In this document: positions 47,613-59,602 of the stretch, one piece after another
How positions within the stretch are numbered: position 1 is the first letter of the stretch
Layout of the letters: the number at the start of each line of letters is the position of its first letter
Source of the DNA: Homalodisca vitripennis
Taxonomy: Eukaryota; Arthropoda; Insecta; Hemiptera; Cicadellidae
Direction: 5' to 3'
Assembly (NCBI RefSeq): GCF_021130785.1
Contig: NC_060215.1
Span: 119,808,501 to 119,872,500 of the forward strand
DNA: 64,000 nt
Notes under the pieces: generated by a model
What the model was told of the DNA's origin: nothing
Databases searched by the model: none
What the model saw: only the letters and a program-made list of their open reading frames with translations
Program-made: the position numbers and the translations under genes

Positions 47613-47762
47613 TGAGCCACACCCCGCTTCCGCTCGCCCGTACCAAGCTAGCTTAACAAAGAACGTGCTCCCATTGGAGCGGAGCGGGGCCCGACTCACG
47701 GAGAGAGAGCAAGGAAAGGCAAAGAAAGAACGTGGATGGCCAGCCATAGTGAATATATATAT

Positions 47763-47806
<44 letters not shown>

Positions 47807-48514
47807 AGAAGAAAAAAAAACAAGGGGACAAACGCAGACAAAACTACCCAGAAAGGTTGCCTACTCAGGTGCACCTGGAGAACAAAACTATAAGTGGTCA
47901 ACCCAGACTTATAGATAAAATTAAAAATCTTTATAAATTTAAGTTAGATAGAATTTAGAGCGCCAAATTTCAAACAGGAAAAGCCAAAATCACCCGGAGT
48001 CCTGTGGCACAGGGCGGGTTCCTGAAAGGATAGAATTAACCTAAACTTAACTACTTAAAACTAGATAACAAACTGGATAACAATACTTAAATAACAGGCA
48101 CACTGAGACAATATCACAGCAGGGTATCACAGAGAAATAATGTCCTCAGGTAGGAAAACCTTAGTAGCCCGCCATGGCACCGGTGTAAGGACCCGGCCCA
48201 AGAATCATGGGAGAGGCGGACATTGGAGCTGGAGCTCGTGAACCTCGTCAGTTGACACAGCCGTGTTTAGCCAGACATTTGGGGCAGAACAAAACCCAAA
48301 ACAAAACCCAAAACTAAATAAAAGGGTAAAAACAAAATAAACTTCACTAGTAACGGTCTGAACAGAAGTGAAAGTCGCTACTCTCTCGATCCAGTCGCAG
48401 ACGACACCAAAGCCACGAAGAGTCAACGAGAGCAAACACCAACAACAAAATAAAACACTATAACAAAAAAGAGTCGGGAAAACCGAAAGGGGCACGAGAA
48501 TTTGACCCGGCTCA
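47613..48514 (-). repeat. Gypsy-B 3' LTR (902 bp)
   Basis: Nearly identical to 53549-54418. It is longer mainly because a (TA)n tract (47753-47803) has grown from about 19 to about 50 bases. Apart from that and single-base changes (for example near 48417) the LTRs match, so insertion was fairly recent. Confidence 0.92.
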
Positions 48515-48581
48515 GACACCCCCCCCCCCCCAAAAGGGAGACTCCCCTCTCCAACAAGGAAACTCAAGAAGCTCTCCCCAG

Positions 48582-49560
48582 TTAAGGAATTCCCCGGCAA
48601 GGCTTTAGATGAGAAATATGTGCCTTTCGATAAACCTTGCCGGTTTGGGGATCTCCCAACAGAGCCGTCACCGGAGTCAGACACCTAAAGATACGGTGGG
48701 GGCCTGTCCACCGATAAGACAACTTTGCAGCCCTTTTGTCCACGGCCGAACTGGTCGGATGAGCTCTACAATATACAAGTTCCCCCTCTCGGAAAGGGTT
48801 AGCCACACGCCCCTTGTTATACTTCCTCCTCAGCAATTCCCTAGCCCTGAAAAGATTTCGCCGGGCAGCTGCCCAAGTGCTAGCAACATCAGGAGTACCA
48901 GGCGGTGGCAGAAGGTCCCCAATCCTCCAAATATTAGCCAAAGGGTTGTTGGGTGGAAACCCAAACAACAACTCGAAGGGCACCGCCTTGTGACTTTCAT
49001 GAACAGCTGTGTTAAAAGCAAATTGAATCCAAGGGAGTTCTTGGTCCCACGTCTCGTGATTTTTAGCATGGAAAGCGATGAGGGCTGATCGCAGATTACG
49101 GTTAAAACGCTCTGCGTGGGAGGGCTGTGGGTAGTAAGGCGAAGTCGTCGCATGGCGGATACCGTGCCCAAAGCACATTCTCTTGAATTCATTGGACAAA
49201 AACTGAGTTCCATTATCGGATACTATAGTGGCGGGAATTCCGAAATGTTGGAAAAGATTGGTACGGAGCACCTTAGTCGTGAGCTGAGCTGTGGCGCTTC
49301 GTAACGGAAACAACCAGACGAACTTGGAGAAAGCATCTACACAGACAAGCAGGAACTTATTACCTGACTTGCGACGAGGGAAAGCCCCAACGTAGTCGAT
49401 GAAAAGCTTCTCCAGAGGTCTCTCCGCCACTTCAGATGACAACAGACCCAGCTTAGCGTTCTGGGCGGGCTTGCTTAACGAGCACAGTTGACATGACCGT
49501 ACTCGAGCCGCAATGTCCCGATCCATGCCCTTCCAAATGAAGAGTCCCTAATCTTCGCGA
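48582..49560 (-). CDS. Gypsy-B integrase domain (open for 314 codons)
   Basis: One uninterrupted frame: CQLCSLSKPAQ (zinc), KLFIDYVGAFPRRKSGNKFL (first Asp), TIVSDNGTQFLSNEFKR (second Asp), SPYYPQPSHAERFNRNLRSA (Glu) and a C-terminal YRWTGPHRIFRCLTPVTALL, then HISHLKPCR. The upstream zinc His residues are in a different frame above 49530. It is the best-preserved part of Gypsy-B; the upstream RT and protease are broken. Confidence 0.88.
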
Positions 49561-49575
49561 TGGTTTTATGTATAC

Positions 49576-51500
49576 CTAAATGACCGCCCACTGGGAGAAG
49601 TATGGAAATAATGAAAAACCATCGGTACAAGAAGACTTGGCAGCACTAATTTGGGCTTTCCCCCGCTGCCTAGCTCGACAGCAAAGGGTACCTTGGGACA
49701 GAAAGTACGGGGGGTGGGCACCTCCCCCTTGAAGCTCACAGATAATATTGGCCAGCTCGGGATCATTTAGTTGATGAGGGAGGATATCCGAAAAGGCCAG
49801 AGGACAGTCAAGCAGCACAGCCCCACATACCGGCTCCAAATCCTGAAGTTGGTCGCCGGGAGTATGGTACATCCTAGAAAGCGTATCGGCAATGATATTT
49901 TGCGTGCCACGCACATGTTGCACAGTAAATTTAAGGGAAGATATTTGAACGACCCAACGACCAATTTTCCCAAGCTGACGAGGATGAGCGAGGAGCCAAG
50001 ATAGTGCCTGGTTGTCGGTTTTCAAGGAGAAACTCTTTATGTTCTAAAAAACCTTCGAAATTTATTTATCCCGAACACAACAGCCAAACACTCCAGCTCA
50101 TAAACAGATGAACTCTTTTTTTCACAGGGTGTCAATGTGCGTGAAGCATAAGCAATTGGCTGCCTGACGCCATCCACCTCCTGAGACAACACCGCCGCAA
50201 TAGCCAAGGAGGACGCATCAGTTTGTAAGACGAATTTTCGACCAAAAATCCGGCATAGCCAACACAGGAGGCTGCATAACAGCTTCTTTCAAACAATTGA
50301 AAGGACGTTCTGCTGTGTTTCACCCCCATTCAAACTTAGCACCCTTCTTGCGAAGCAGATTAAGAGGAGCGGCCAACTCTGCAATATTGGGTATGAAACG
50401 CCTGTAAAAATTTATCATTCCCACGAAACGTGCAACTCCCTTTGCATCTTTGGGAGGAGGAAAATCCCTGATCGCCTGGTCCGAGCTGGATCTATGCAGA
50501 CGCCCCGGGTGGAAATAAGGTGACCCAGAAAAGAAATCTCACTTTGGGCGAAACTCACCTTTTCCGGGTTGACGGTAAGGCCAGCACCACGCAACCTAAA
50601 TAAAAACTTCCTCCAGATGGGTCAAATGTTCTTCAAAGCTCTCACTGTATACAAGAAGATCATCCAAATAGTTAAATACAAATTTAAACTTGACGTCATG
50701 GAAAATAGAGTGTAATAGTCGTGTAAGAGTTTGAGCTCCCACAGCTAAGCCCATTGGAACACGGGGTAAACTGATATAAATTCCAGGGAACACAGAACGC
50801 AGTGAGAGGACGAGATTCAGGCTTCAAAGGTATCTGGTGGTAAGCCTGGTTTAAGGTCAAATATGGAGAAAAATTTGGCCTTACCGAACCAATCAAATGT
50901 AGATGCCGAATGTAGATCGGGGAGAGGTACCGAGTCAATCTCAATCTGGGAATTAAGCTTTCTATAGTCCAGGACCATTCTGGACTTACCATTTGGCTTA
51001 GGGACCAGGAAAAGCGGGACTGGCATAACCTGAGCAAGAAGGTTCGATAACTCCATTCTCTAGAAGTTCATTAATGATGCTCCTCAGCGTTTCCATTTTA
51101 GGTGGAGCAAGTTTGTAGGGGTGAGAACGAACCGGGCGGGTATCAGTGAGGCGAATCTCGTACTCAAGAAGCTTCGTAACAACCCAGTTTGTGTGAGTAC
51201 TTCTGGGAAGCGGCAACAAATGCCCCTTATAGTCTCAGCCTGCTCCACGGTCAGATGCCCCAACGGATCAGGAATGGAAACCCTATCTCCCTCCGCTTCG
51301 ACTGCGGCAGCCCCATGAGAATATTCATCCGAAAAAAGGTATTGAACACCCGCCGAGAAAAGCGAAAGAAACACCGGCCATTGCCCAAGTCCAAAAATCA
51401 TGCCAGTCCTCCGAATAAAAATCAGCCACCCAAGATAAAAGGAAAACACAACTCCCCTGCCACCAAAAACCGCCACACCCAAGAAAAATGGTGGATTTTG
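49576..51500 (-). pseudogene. Gypsy-B reverse transcriptase and RNase H
   Basis: Minus-strand pieces in order: PHYKLAPPKMETLRS-like start at about 51110, FLVPKPNGKSRMVLDYRKLN, FSIFDLKPG (catalytic Asp), PMGLAVGAQTLTRLLHSIFH, FVFNYLDDLLVYSESFEEHL (YLDD) near 50660, then RNase H with MKTDNQALSWLLAHPRQLGK and HVRGTQNIIADTLSRMYHTP. Frame breaks near 51010, 50820, 50600 and 50030-50330. A Ty3/Gypsy-type polymerase remnant. Confidence 0.87.
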
Positions 51501-53415
51501 ATTTTAAACTGGACTTCATGAGTGATGGGCAAAGGAGAGCGAGACGCCGTCCAGCAAATTAAAGAACTAGGTTCAACCTGTCGGATGAGACCAGAGGCTG
51601 ACAACTCCTGGAAAAAACGCAAGGATATCAGGCTGCGTGCTGAACCAGAAATCCACAAGGGCCTTCCGGTTCACATCTCCGACAAGGACATCTACACGTG
51701 GGCAAACCGAGCAACCCGCTCTCACACCCAATGCAGCCAAGGAAGCAATGGTCTCCTTATTGGTGGATACCTTACAAGATTTGACTTTATTACCCCCTGT
51801 TCTTCACCCTAGCAGACATCACGCTACCAGACATATTTAGTCCGGCAACTATATTATTACTAACAATATTAGGTTTTCTTGCCGAAGTGACGGAGTTAAC
51901 AAGGAGTCCAGTTTCCAGGTCCCGGAAGATTAAACTAGTCAGGAGGAACCAAAACTCCCACGTGCCCGAGGACAATCCCGCCTCAAGTGACCCCTCTGGT
52001 TACAACCAAAACAAGTTGGGGGTTGCCCACGCGGGAGTTGCACCCCCTGCCCTGACCCTGCTGAAACCCGAACCTTTCCAGGAGGTTCACTGGGCAGATG
52101 TCCCATCAATCTCTCCCTTAGGAAATCCGCATCCTGCACTCCTCTGGATGCAATGCAGAGACGGTCTAGATCCGCCCAAGACGTGGGTCTTGTGCAGAAA
52201 ACCAAACGACAACGGTCCTCCAGGTTGATTCCCTCCAGAATAATGTCCACCAGTTTGCCTTTCGCTTAAGTCAAGACGTAGTATTTGGGCCACCCCTCGT
52301 ATCTCGCCGACAAATTGACTAAGCGTCTCTCCGGGTGCCTGTGGGCGATAAATACGTTTCAACTCGCAAACGCTCCATGACACGACCAGGTATAAAATAT
52401 TCAATAACTTGAGCATGAAACTCATCAAAAGGTGCTCTTCGCTTGAGACAGTCAAGTAGGGCGGTCACTTAGTGGTCTCAAGCAAAAGGGGGCTAAAATT
52501 TCCATAAGTACCAAATCGGTCATTCCAGGAAACTCCTGAATTTTGAAAGCTTCCTGAAGAAAAGCAAGGAGGTGATTTAACTCCAATCCATCGGCCTTGG
52601 GCATGCTCTGAAGTATAGGTGAGAGTGGGTGGGACAACTTGGCAAAGGCTGAACTAAATAGACCTGAGACATCATGGCCATCAACAACCGTCCCACAACC
52701 CTACATGATCCATGAACACAGGAAAATGTACCGAAGACTTTGAACCTCCAATTGCAGCAGAAATGGCAGAGGATACCAATTCCGAATCTCGGCACCCTGT
52801 AGCAACACCCTGAGGACCTGCAGCTCCTCCAAGCTCAGCAATACGAGAATCCGAAATTGACAGAGTAGGAGGCTCCTGAAAGGAGGCCCCTCTCTCTCTG
52901 ACGGACCTAACCTCACCTAGACTCTCTCAGGGCTGACTTAGTTTTTCAGAAGTAGTAATGGCCCATGCACCAATATCAGCGGTGAGTCCAGGAGCCTTAT
53001 TAAGCAGTTGCACCCTGGCGCACCAGTGAATAATCTGGGAGCCCAAACGAGCCTTGGCCGACCCAGTTAAAGGCAGTGACCCACTATCAATGTCATCCTC
53101 TAATTCTTCCATCCTAGTCTTGCAGCTAGCTAATTCATCTTCCAAACAAAATGATTCCTGCCATGTCCTCTCTAAGTTCAAACAGGCCCTGAGCTGAGCT
53201 CTCAACCCCTTTACGTCCTCCCGGGCCTGCTGCCCCCTAGACACGACCTCAAAAACCAGCTCCGGCTTCCGGAGATACTCAGGCACCAAAGAGACGGCCA
53301 TATCAACTTCAAGACAAACAAAATCTAACTTACTAAACTTAAGTAGTCTCAACTCAAAAGGCCACCAACTGACGAGGCTCAATAAGAGTACCCAGCTCCT
53401 ACTTCCCTGAGGCAA
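51500..53415 (-). pseudogene. Gypsy-B Gag and protease region
   Basis: The first frame (52927-53415) holds a coiled segment REDVKGLRAQLRACLNLERT and a hydrophilic tail. Downstream frames give ETLSQFVGEIRGVAQILRL (about 52270-52340) and a CCHC knuckle CFGCNQRGHLRRDC with DCPRARG (about 51965-52015). A protease-like stretch should follow at 51500-51900, but I cannot point to an intact DSG/DTG box. Several frame breaks (near 52900, 52580, 52450, 52250). Gag would package element RNA. Confidence 0.7.
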
Positions 53416-53530
53416 AAAAAAAAACCAGTAAAACCCCGCACAAATACAATACTATAAAACACGGAATAACTAACACACAAAACTCAACATTACATGCTCC
53501 CAGCCCGGGAAACCGCTTGGCAAGCCATAA

Positions 53531-53546
53531 CCACGCTCTGCTACCA
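53531..53546 (-). other. Gypsy-B primer-binding site, tRNA-iMet-like
   Basis: Two bases inside the 5' LTR the minus strand reads TGGTAGCAGAGCGTGG. The first 12 bases are complementary to the 3' end expected of an animal initiator tRNA-Met (GCUCUGCUACCA). Confidence 0.65.
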
Positions 53547-53548
53547 TC

Positions 53549-54418
53549 TGAGCCACACCCCGCTTCCGCTCGCCCGTACCAAGCTAGCTTAACAAAGAAC
53601 GTGCTCCCATTGGAGCGGAGCGGGGCCCGACTCACGGAGAGAGAGCAAGGAAAGGCAAAGAAAGAACGTGGATGGCCAGCCATAGTGAAAATATATATAT
53701 ATATATATTTGAGAAGAAAAAAAACAAGGGGACAAACGCAGACAAAACTACCCAGAAAGGTTGCCTACTCAGGTGCACCTGGAGAACAAAACTATAAGTG
53801 GTCAACCCAGACTTATAGATAAAATTAAAAATCTTTATAAATTTAAGTTAGATAGAATTTAGAGCGCCAAATTTCAAACAGGAAAAGCCAAAATCACCCG
53901 GAGTCCTGTGGCACAGGGCGGGTTCCTGAAAGGATAGAATTAACCTAAACTTAACTACTTAAAACTAGATAACAAACTGGATAACAATACTTAAATAACA
54001 GGCACACTGAGACAATATCACAGCAGGGTATCACAGAGAAATAATGTCCTCAGGTAGGAAAACCTTAGTAGCCCGCCATGGCACCGGTGTAAGGACCCGG
54101 CCCAAGAATCATGGGAGAGGCGGACATTGGAGCTGGAGCTCGTGAACCTCGTCAGTTGACACAGCCGTGTTTAGCCAGACATTTGGGGCAGAACAAAACC
54201 CAAAACAAAACCCAAAACTAAATAAAAGGGTAAAAACAAAATAAACTTCACTAGTAACGGTCTGAACAGAAGTGAAAGTCGCTACTCTCTCGATCCAGTC
54301 GCAGACGACACCAAAGCCTCGAAGAGTCAACGAGAGCAAACACCAACAACAAAATAAAACACTATAACAAAAAAGAGTCGGAAAAACCGAAAGGGGCACG
54401 AGAATTTGACCCGGCTCA
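53549..54418 (-). repeat. Gypsy-B 5' LTR (870 bp)
   Basis: Direct copy of 47613-48514 with a shorter (TA)n (about 53691-53709). Ends TGAGCC...GGCTCA in plus orientation. Confidence 0.92.
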
Positions 54419-54422
54419 TTAT

Positions 54423-54800
54423 TAATGCTCAAAACTAGTTGTTTTCAGCTTTTAAATGTCCATCCAGAACCCTTATTTGGATGATTTGTTTGTTCACGAT
54501 GTGTTAATTTATTAAATTGTTTGGTGATAAAATCGTTTACATCGAAGATTTCGTCTGCTTTTATATTAAAATACATTGGACACGTTTGTGTTTCACCGTT
54601 CACTAAAGTTCTTTCATATTCACATTCCAAAGAGAGATAACCCTTCATATTTTTAACATTCTCTTGACATTTTTCTATTAAACTTTTAATTTCTGGCCTC
54701 ATAATTGATAGATATTTGTAAATTGACATGGAATTGTCGTTCAAGTTTGTTAAAATGTATTGCTTGAAAAGACCGTGTATTGAGGATAAACTTCAACATC
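54423..54800 (-). pseudogene. polB: Maverick polB N-terminal part, severed by Gypsy-B
   Basis: The frame includes SIYKYLSIMRPEIKSLIEKC, GYLSLECEYERTLVNG and GSGWTFKS, where GSGWxFK is a common feature of Maverick polymerase N-termini. A TGA follows WTFKS; about eight more codons lead to the Gypsy-B target site TTAT. Its downstream continuation is at 47612 and below. The 5' limit is uncertain because the first ATG is not clear (an in-frame TGA lies near 54790). Confidence 0.7.
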
Positions 54801-54810
54801 AATGATATTT

Positions 54811-55164
54811 TTAGGTTTTTTTATTAAGAGTTTTATCAATTTCTTCGATCATTTCAGACTTAGTTTTATCGTTTGTTTCAATGGACAATTTTTCAGCGAT
54901 TGATTGAATTTTTTTGTCAGTAAATAGTTTGAGATCTTTTTTATCTTCCTTAAAGCTTTTCTTTAATTCACGCAATTTTTCTATATTGTACATCTTTTCA
55001 TGATCGACAATTTGATTTTCTTTAGCCCAATTCCTCAAATAATTCAGTTCACTTTCGTAAAGTTGCTTGTTTTTTAAATGAATTTTTGAGCTATAATGTC
55101 GATCATAGTTATGTTTTAAGATTTCTTTCTTACAAAACGGACATGTTATTTTTTCACGCTTCAT
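54811..55164 (-). CDS. Maverick small C2H2 zinc-finger protein (117 aa)
   Basis: Intact frame starting at ATG 55162-55164 within TATATAAATG. Residues 8-27 hold CPFCKKEILKHNYDRHYSSK followed by IH, a C2H2-type finger. The rest is highly charged and helical (KSFKEDKKDLKLFTDKKIQS). It lies just upstream of polB on the same strand and is divergent from the 100-aa gene at 55408. Probably DNA- or RNA-binding; no more precise family recognised. Confidence 0.6.
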   Translation of the reverse strand: MKREKITCPFCKKEILKHNYDRHYSSKIHLKNKQLYESELNYLRNWAKENQIVDHEKMYNIEKLRELKKSFKEDKKDLKLFTDKKIQSIAEKLSIETNDKTKSEMIEEIDKTLNKKT

Positions 55165-55190
55165 TTATATAAGAAAAATTTTAACTAGCG
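55162..55190 (-). promoter_or_regulatory. TAAATG start motif, C2H2 gene
   Basis: Minus strand: AGTTAAAATTTTTCTTATA then TAAATGAAG. Together with 55382-55410 it forms a divergent pair of nearly identical 28-base motifs around a 240-base spacer. Confidence 0.62.
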
Positions 55191-55381
55191 ATTTTTTCTA
55201 AATTTCAATTTTATAGTGATTTTTCGAGAAATATCGTTCAAATTATCAACTTTTAAGCTAAAACTTCGCAATAATTAGAGATAATTCGGTAGATTTTTCA
55301 GGATTTTTCAAAAAACTCTAGTACCAGTTTGTATGTACCTTAAAAAAGTTTGTAAAAAGTATGTACCTATATAGAAAAAAT

Positions 55382-55410
55382 TGCTAGTTAAAATTTTTCT
55401 TATTTAAATG
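55382..55410 (+). promoter_or_regulatory. TAAATG start motif, 100-aa gene
   Basis: Reads TGCTAGTTAAAATTTTTCTT then ATTTAAATG, ending at the ATG of the gene at 55408. Differs from the motif at 55162-55190 by one base in the TAT(A/T)TAAATG part. Confidence 0.62.
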
Positions 55411-55710
55411 GAGCTACTAAAGGAATTAAATGAGGTTGGTGATTTAAAGTTCAAAGAATATAAGAAATTAATGGAATTAGAAGAAAATAAGAAGTATAAA
55501 ATTGTGACATTGGATAAAATGAAAGATAAATTCGGGCTTACAATCATAGCAGAATTGGAAGATTTCAAAATACATTTGCCAAATAGATTTTTGACTGTTT
55601 TGGATGAAAAAAAGTTTAAAGAATTGAATAAACATGATAAATTACACTTGGTTGTTACTGGAAAGAAGACTATTAAAGATAAAGACTGTGTTACAATTAA
55701 CTTTGTATAA
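55408..55710 (+). CDS. Maverick small protein (100 aa), OB-fold-like by pattern
   Basis: Intact frame from a TAAATG start. The protein is charged, with alternating beta-type segments: YKIVTLDKMKDKFGLTIIAE, IHLPNRFLTVLDEKKFKELN and LHLVVTGKKTIKDKDCVTIN. Similar small proteins with KYG...LP.RF spacing occur in other Mavericks, and a single-stranded nucleic-acid-binding OB fold would suit the pattern; that is inference. It is the last Maverick gene before the right-hand truncation. Confidence 0.55.
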   Translation: MELLKELNEVGDLKFKEYKKLMELEENKKYKIVTLDKMKDKFGLTIIAELEDFKIHLPNRFLTVLDEKKFKELNKHDKLHLVVTGKKTIKDKDCVTINFV

Positions 55711-58929
<3,219 letters not shown>

Positions 58930-58964
58930 ACATACACGCACGCACACGCACGCACGCACGCACG

Positions 58965-59028
<64 letters not shown>
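58930..59028. repeat. (CA)n with CACG variants
   Basis: CACACG and CGCACG interruptions at 58930-58974, pure CA after. LINE copy D starts at the next base. Confidence 0.95.
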
Positions 59029-59029
<1 letters not shown>

Positions 59030-59031
<2 letters not shown>

Positions 59032-59574
59032 TCTGCCTACCACAATCGGATTGAACAATTAGAGCAGTATAATAGAAATAAAAATGTCCAGATTGATGGG
59101 GTCCCTGAAATGCCAAATGAGCAAATGAAGGAAATAGTGGAAGCTGTGGCTAGTGTGGCTGGTGTTAATGTAAACTTTGCAACTGATGTACAAGCTGTAC
59201 ATAGAATTCCTACTAGAAAGAGGGATAGTCAAAAACCAATTGTGTTGCAATTTTCAAGTCGGCAAATCCGTGATTCCTTCTTATCAAAGTGCAAAAAAGC
59301 TAAATTTAAATCGGCTGATGTCGTGAAGGGCGTTGGAGCTAGTACTAACGTCTATGTAAATGAACATCTGACCCCTTTTAGTAAAAACCTACTTTATCAA
59401 GCTAAGCAACTTAGGGATCATGGTTACAAGTATGTTTGGACTGAATCGGGCAAGGTGTTTGTCCGAAAGGCTGAAAATTGTCCCAAAATTCGTATTGCCA
59501 CACTGGATGATGTGAAAAAGCTTATTACCGGTATCACTCATCAGTCTGGGGACAATTTGGGGGGTGTTAAATAA
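59030..59574 (+). pseudogene. LINE ORF1, 5'-truncated
   Basis: The frame is open from the (CA)n border: NRIEQLEQYNRNKNVQIDGV is the end of a coiled coil leading into an RRM-like fold. NEQMKEIVEAVASVAGVNVN follows, then VHRIPTRKRD, PIVLQFSSRQIRDSFLSKCK and a C-terminal VNEHLTPFSKNLLYQAKQLR with the YKYVWTESGKVFVRK segment. This is the usual ORF1 of insect CR1/Jockey-like LINEs (nucleic-acid-binding chaperone). The ATG at 59110 is internal. The stop at 59572-59574 lies 28 bases before ORF2. Confidence 0.8.
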
Positions 59575-59602
59575 TGCTAAAGTGCTGTGATCGTAAAATA
59601 AA

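Larger units (their letters stand above)
47613..54418 (-). mobile_element. Gypsy-B LTR retrotransposon
   Basis: LTRs at 47613-48514 and 53549-54418 both run TGAGCCACACC...GACCCGGCTCA in plus orientation. The insertion is flanked by TTAT at 47609-47612 and 54419-54422 and lies inside Maverick polB. Coding regions (gag, pol) are on the minus strand with many frame breaks, and the base composition is clearly more GC-rich than the surrounding Maverick. A G-rich tract (about 48515-48540, complement) precedes the 3' LTR, and a primer site lies at 53531-53546. Confidence 0.93.

Noticed and set aside
45634..47646. A 670-codon polB start at 47646
   Set aside because: The first 11 codons lie in the Gypsy-B LTR; the real N-terminal part is at 54423-54800.
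48205..48684. 159-codon minus-strand frame at the Gypsy-B 3' LTR
   Set aside because: It spans LTR, purine tract and integrase end in the wrong frame; its twin at 54109-54432 in the other LTR shows it is LTR sequence.
51522..52228. Plus-strand frames within Gypsy-B
   Set aside because: Antisense shadows of gag/pol with no domain and Gypsy-like composition.
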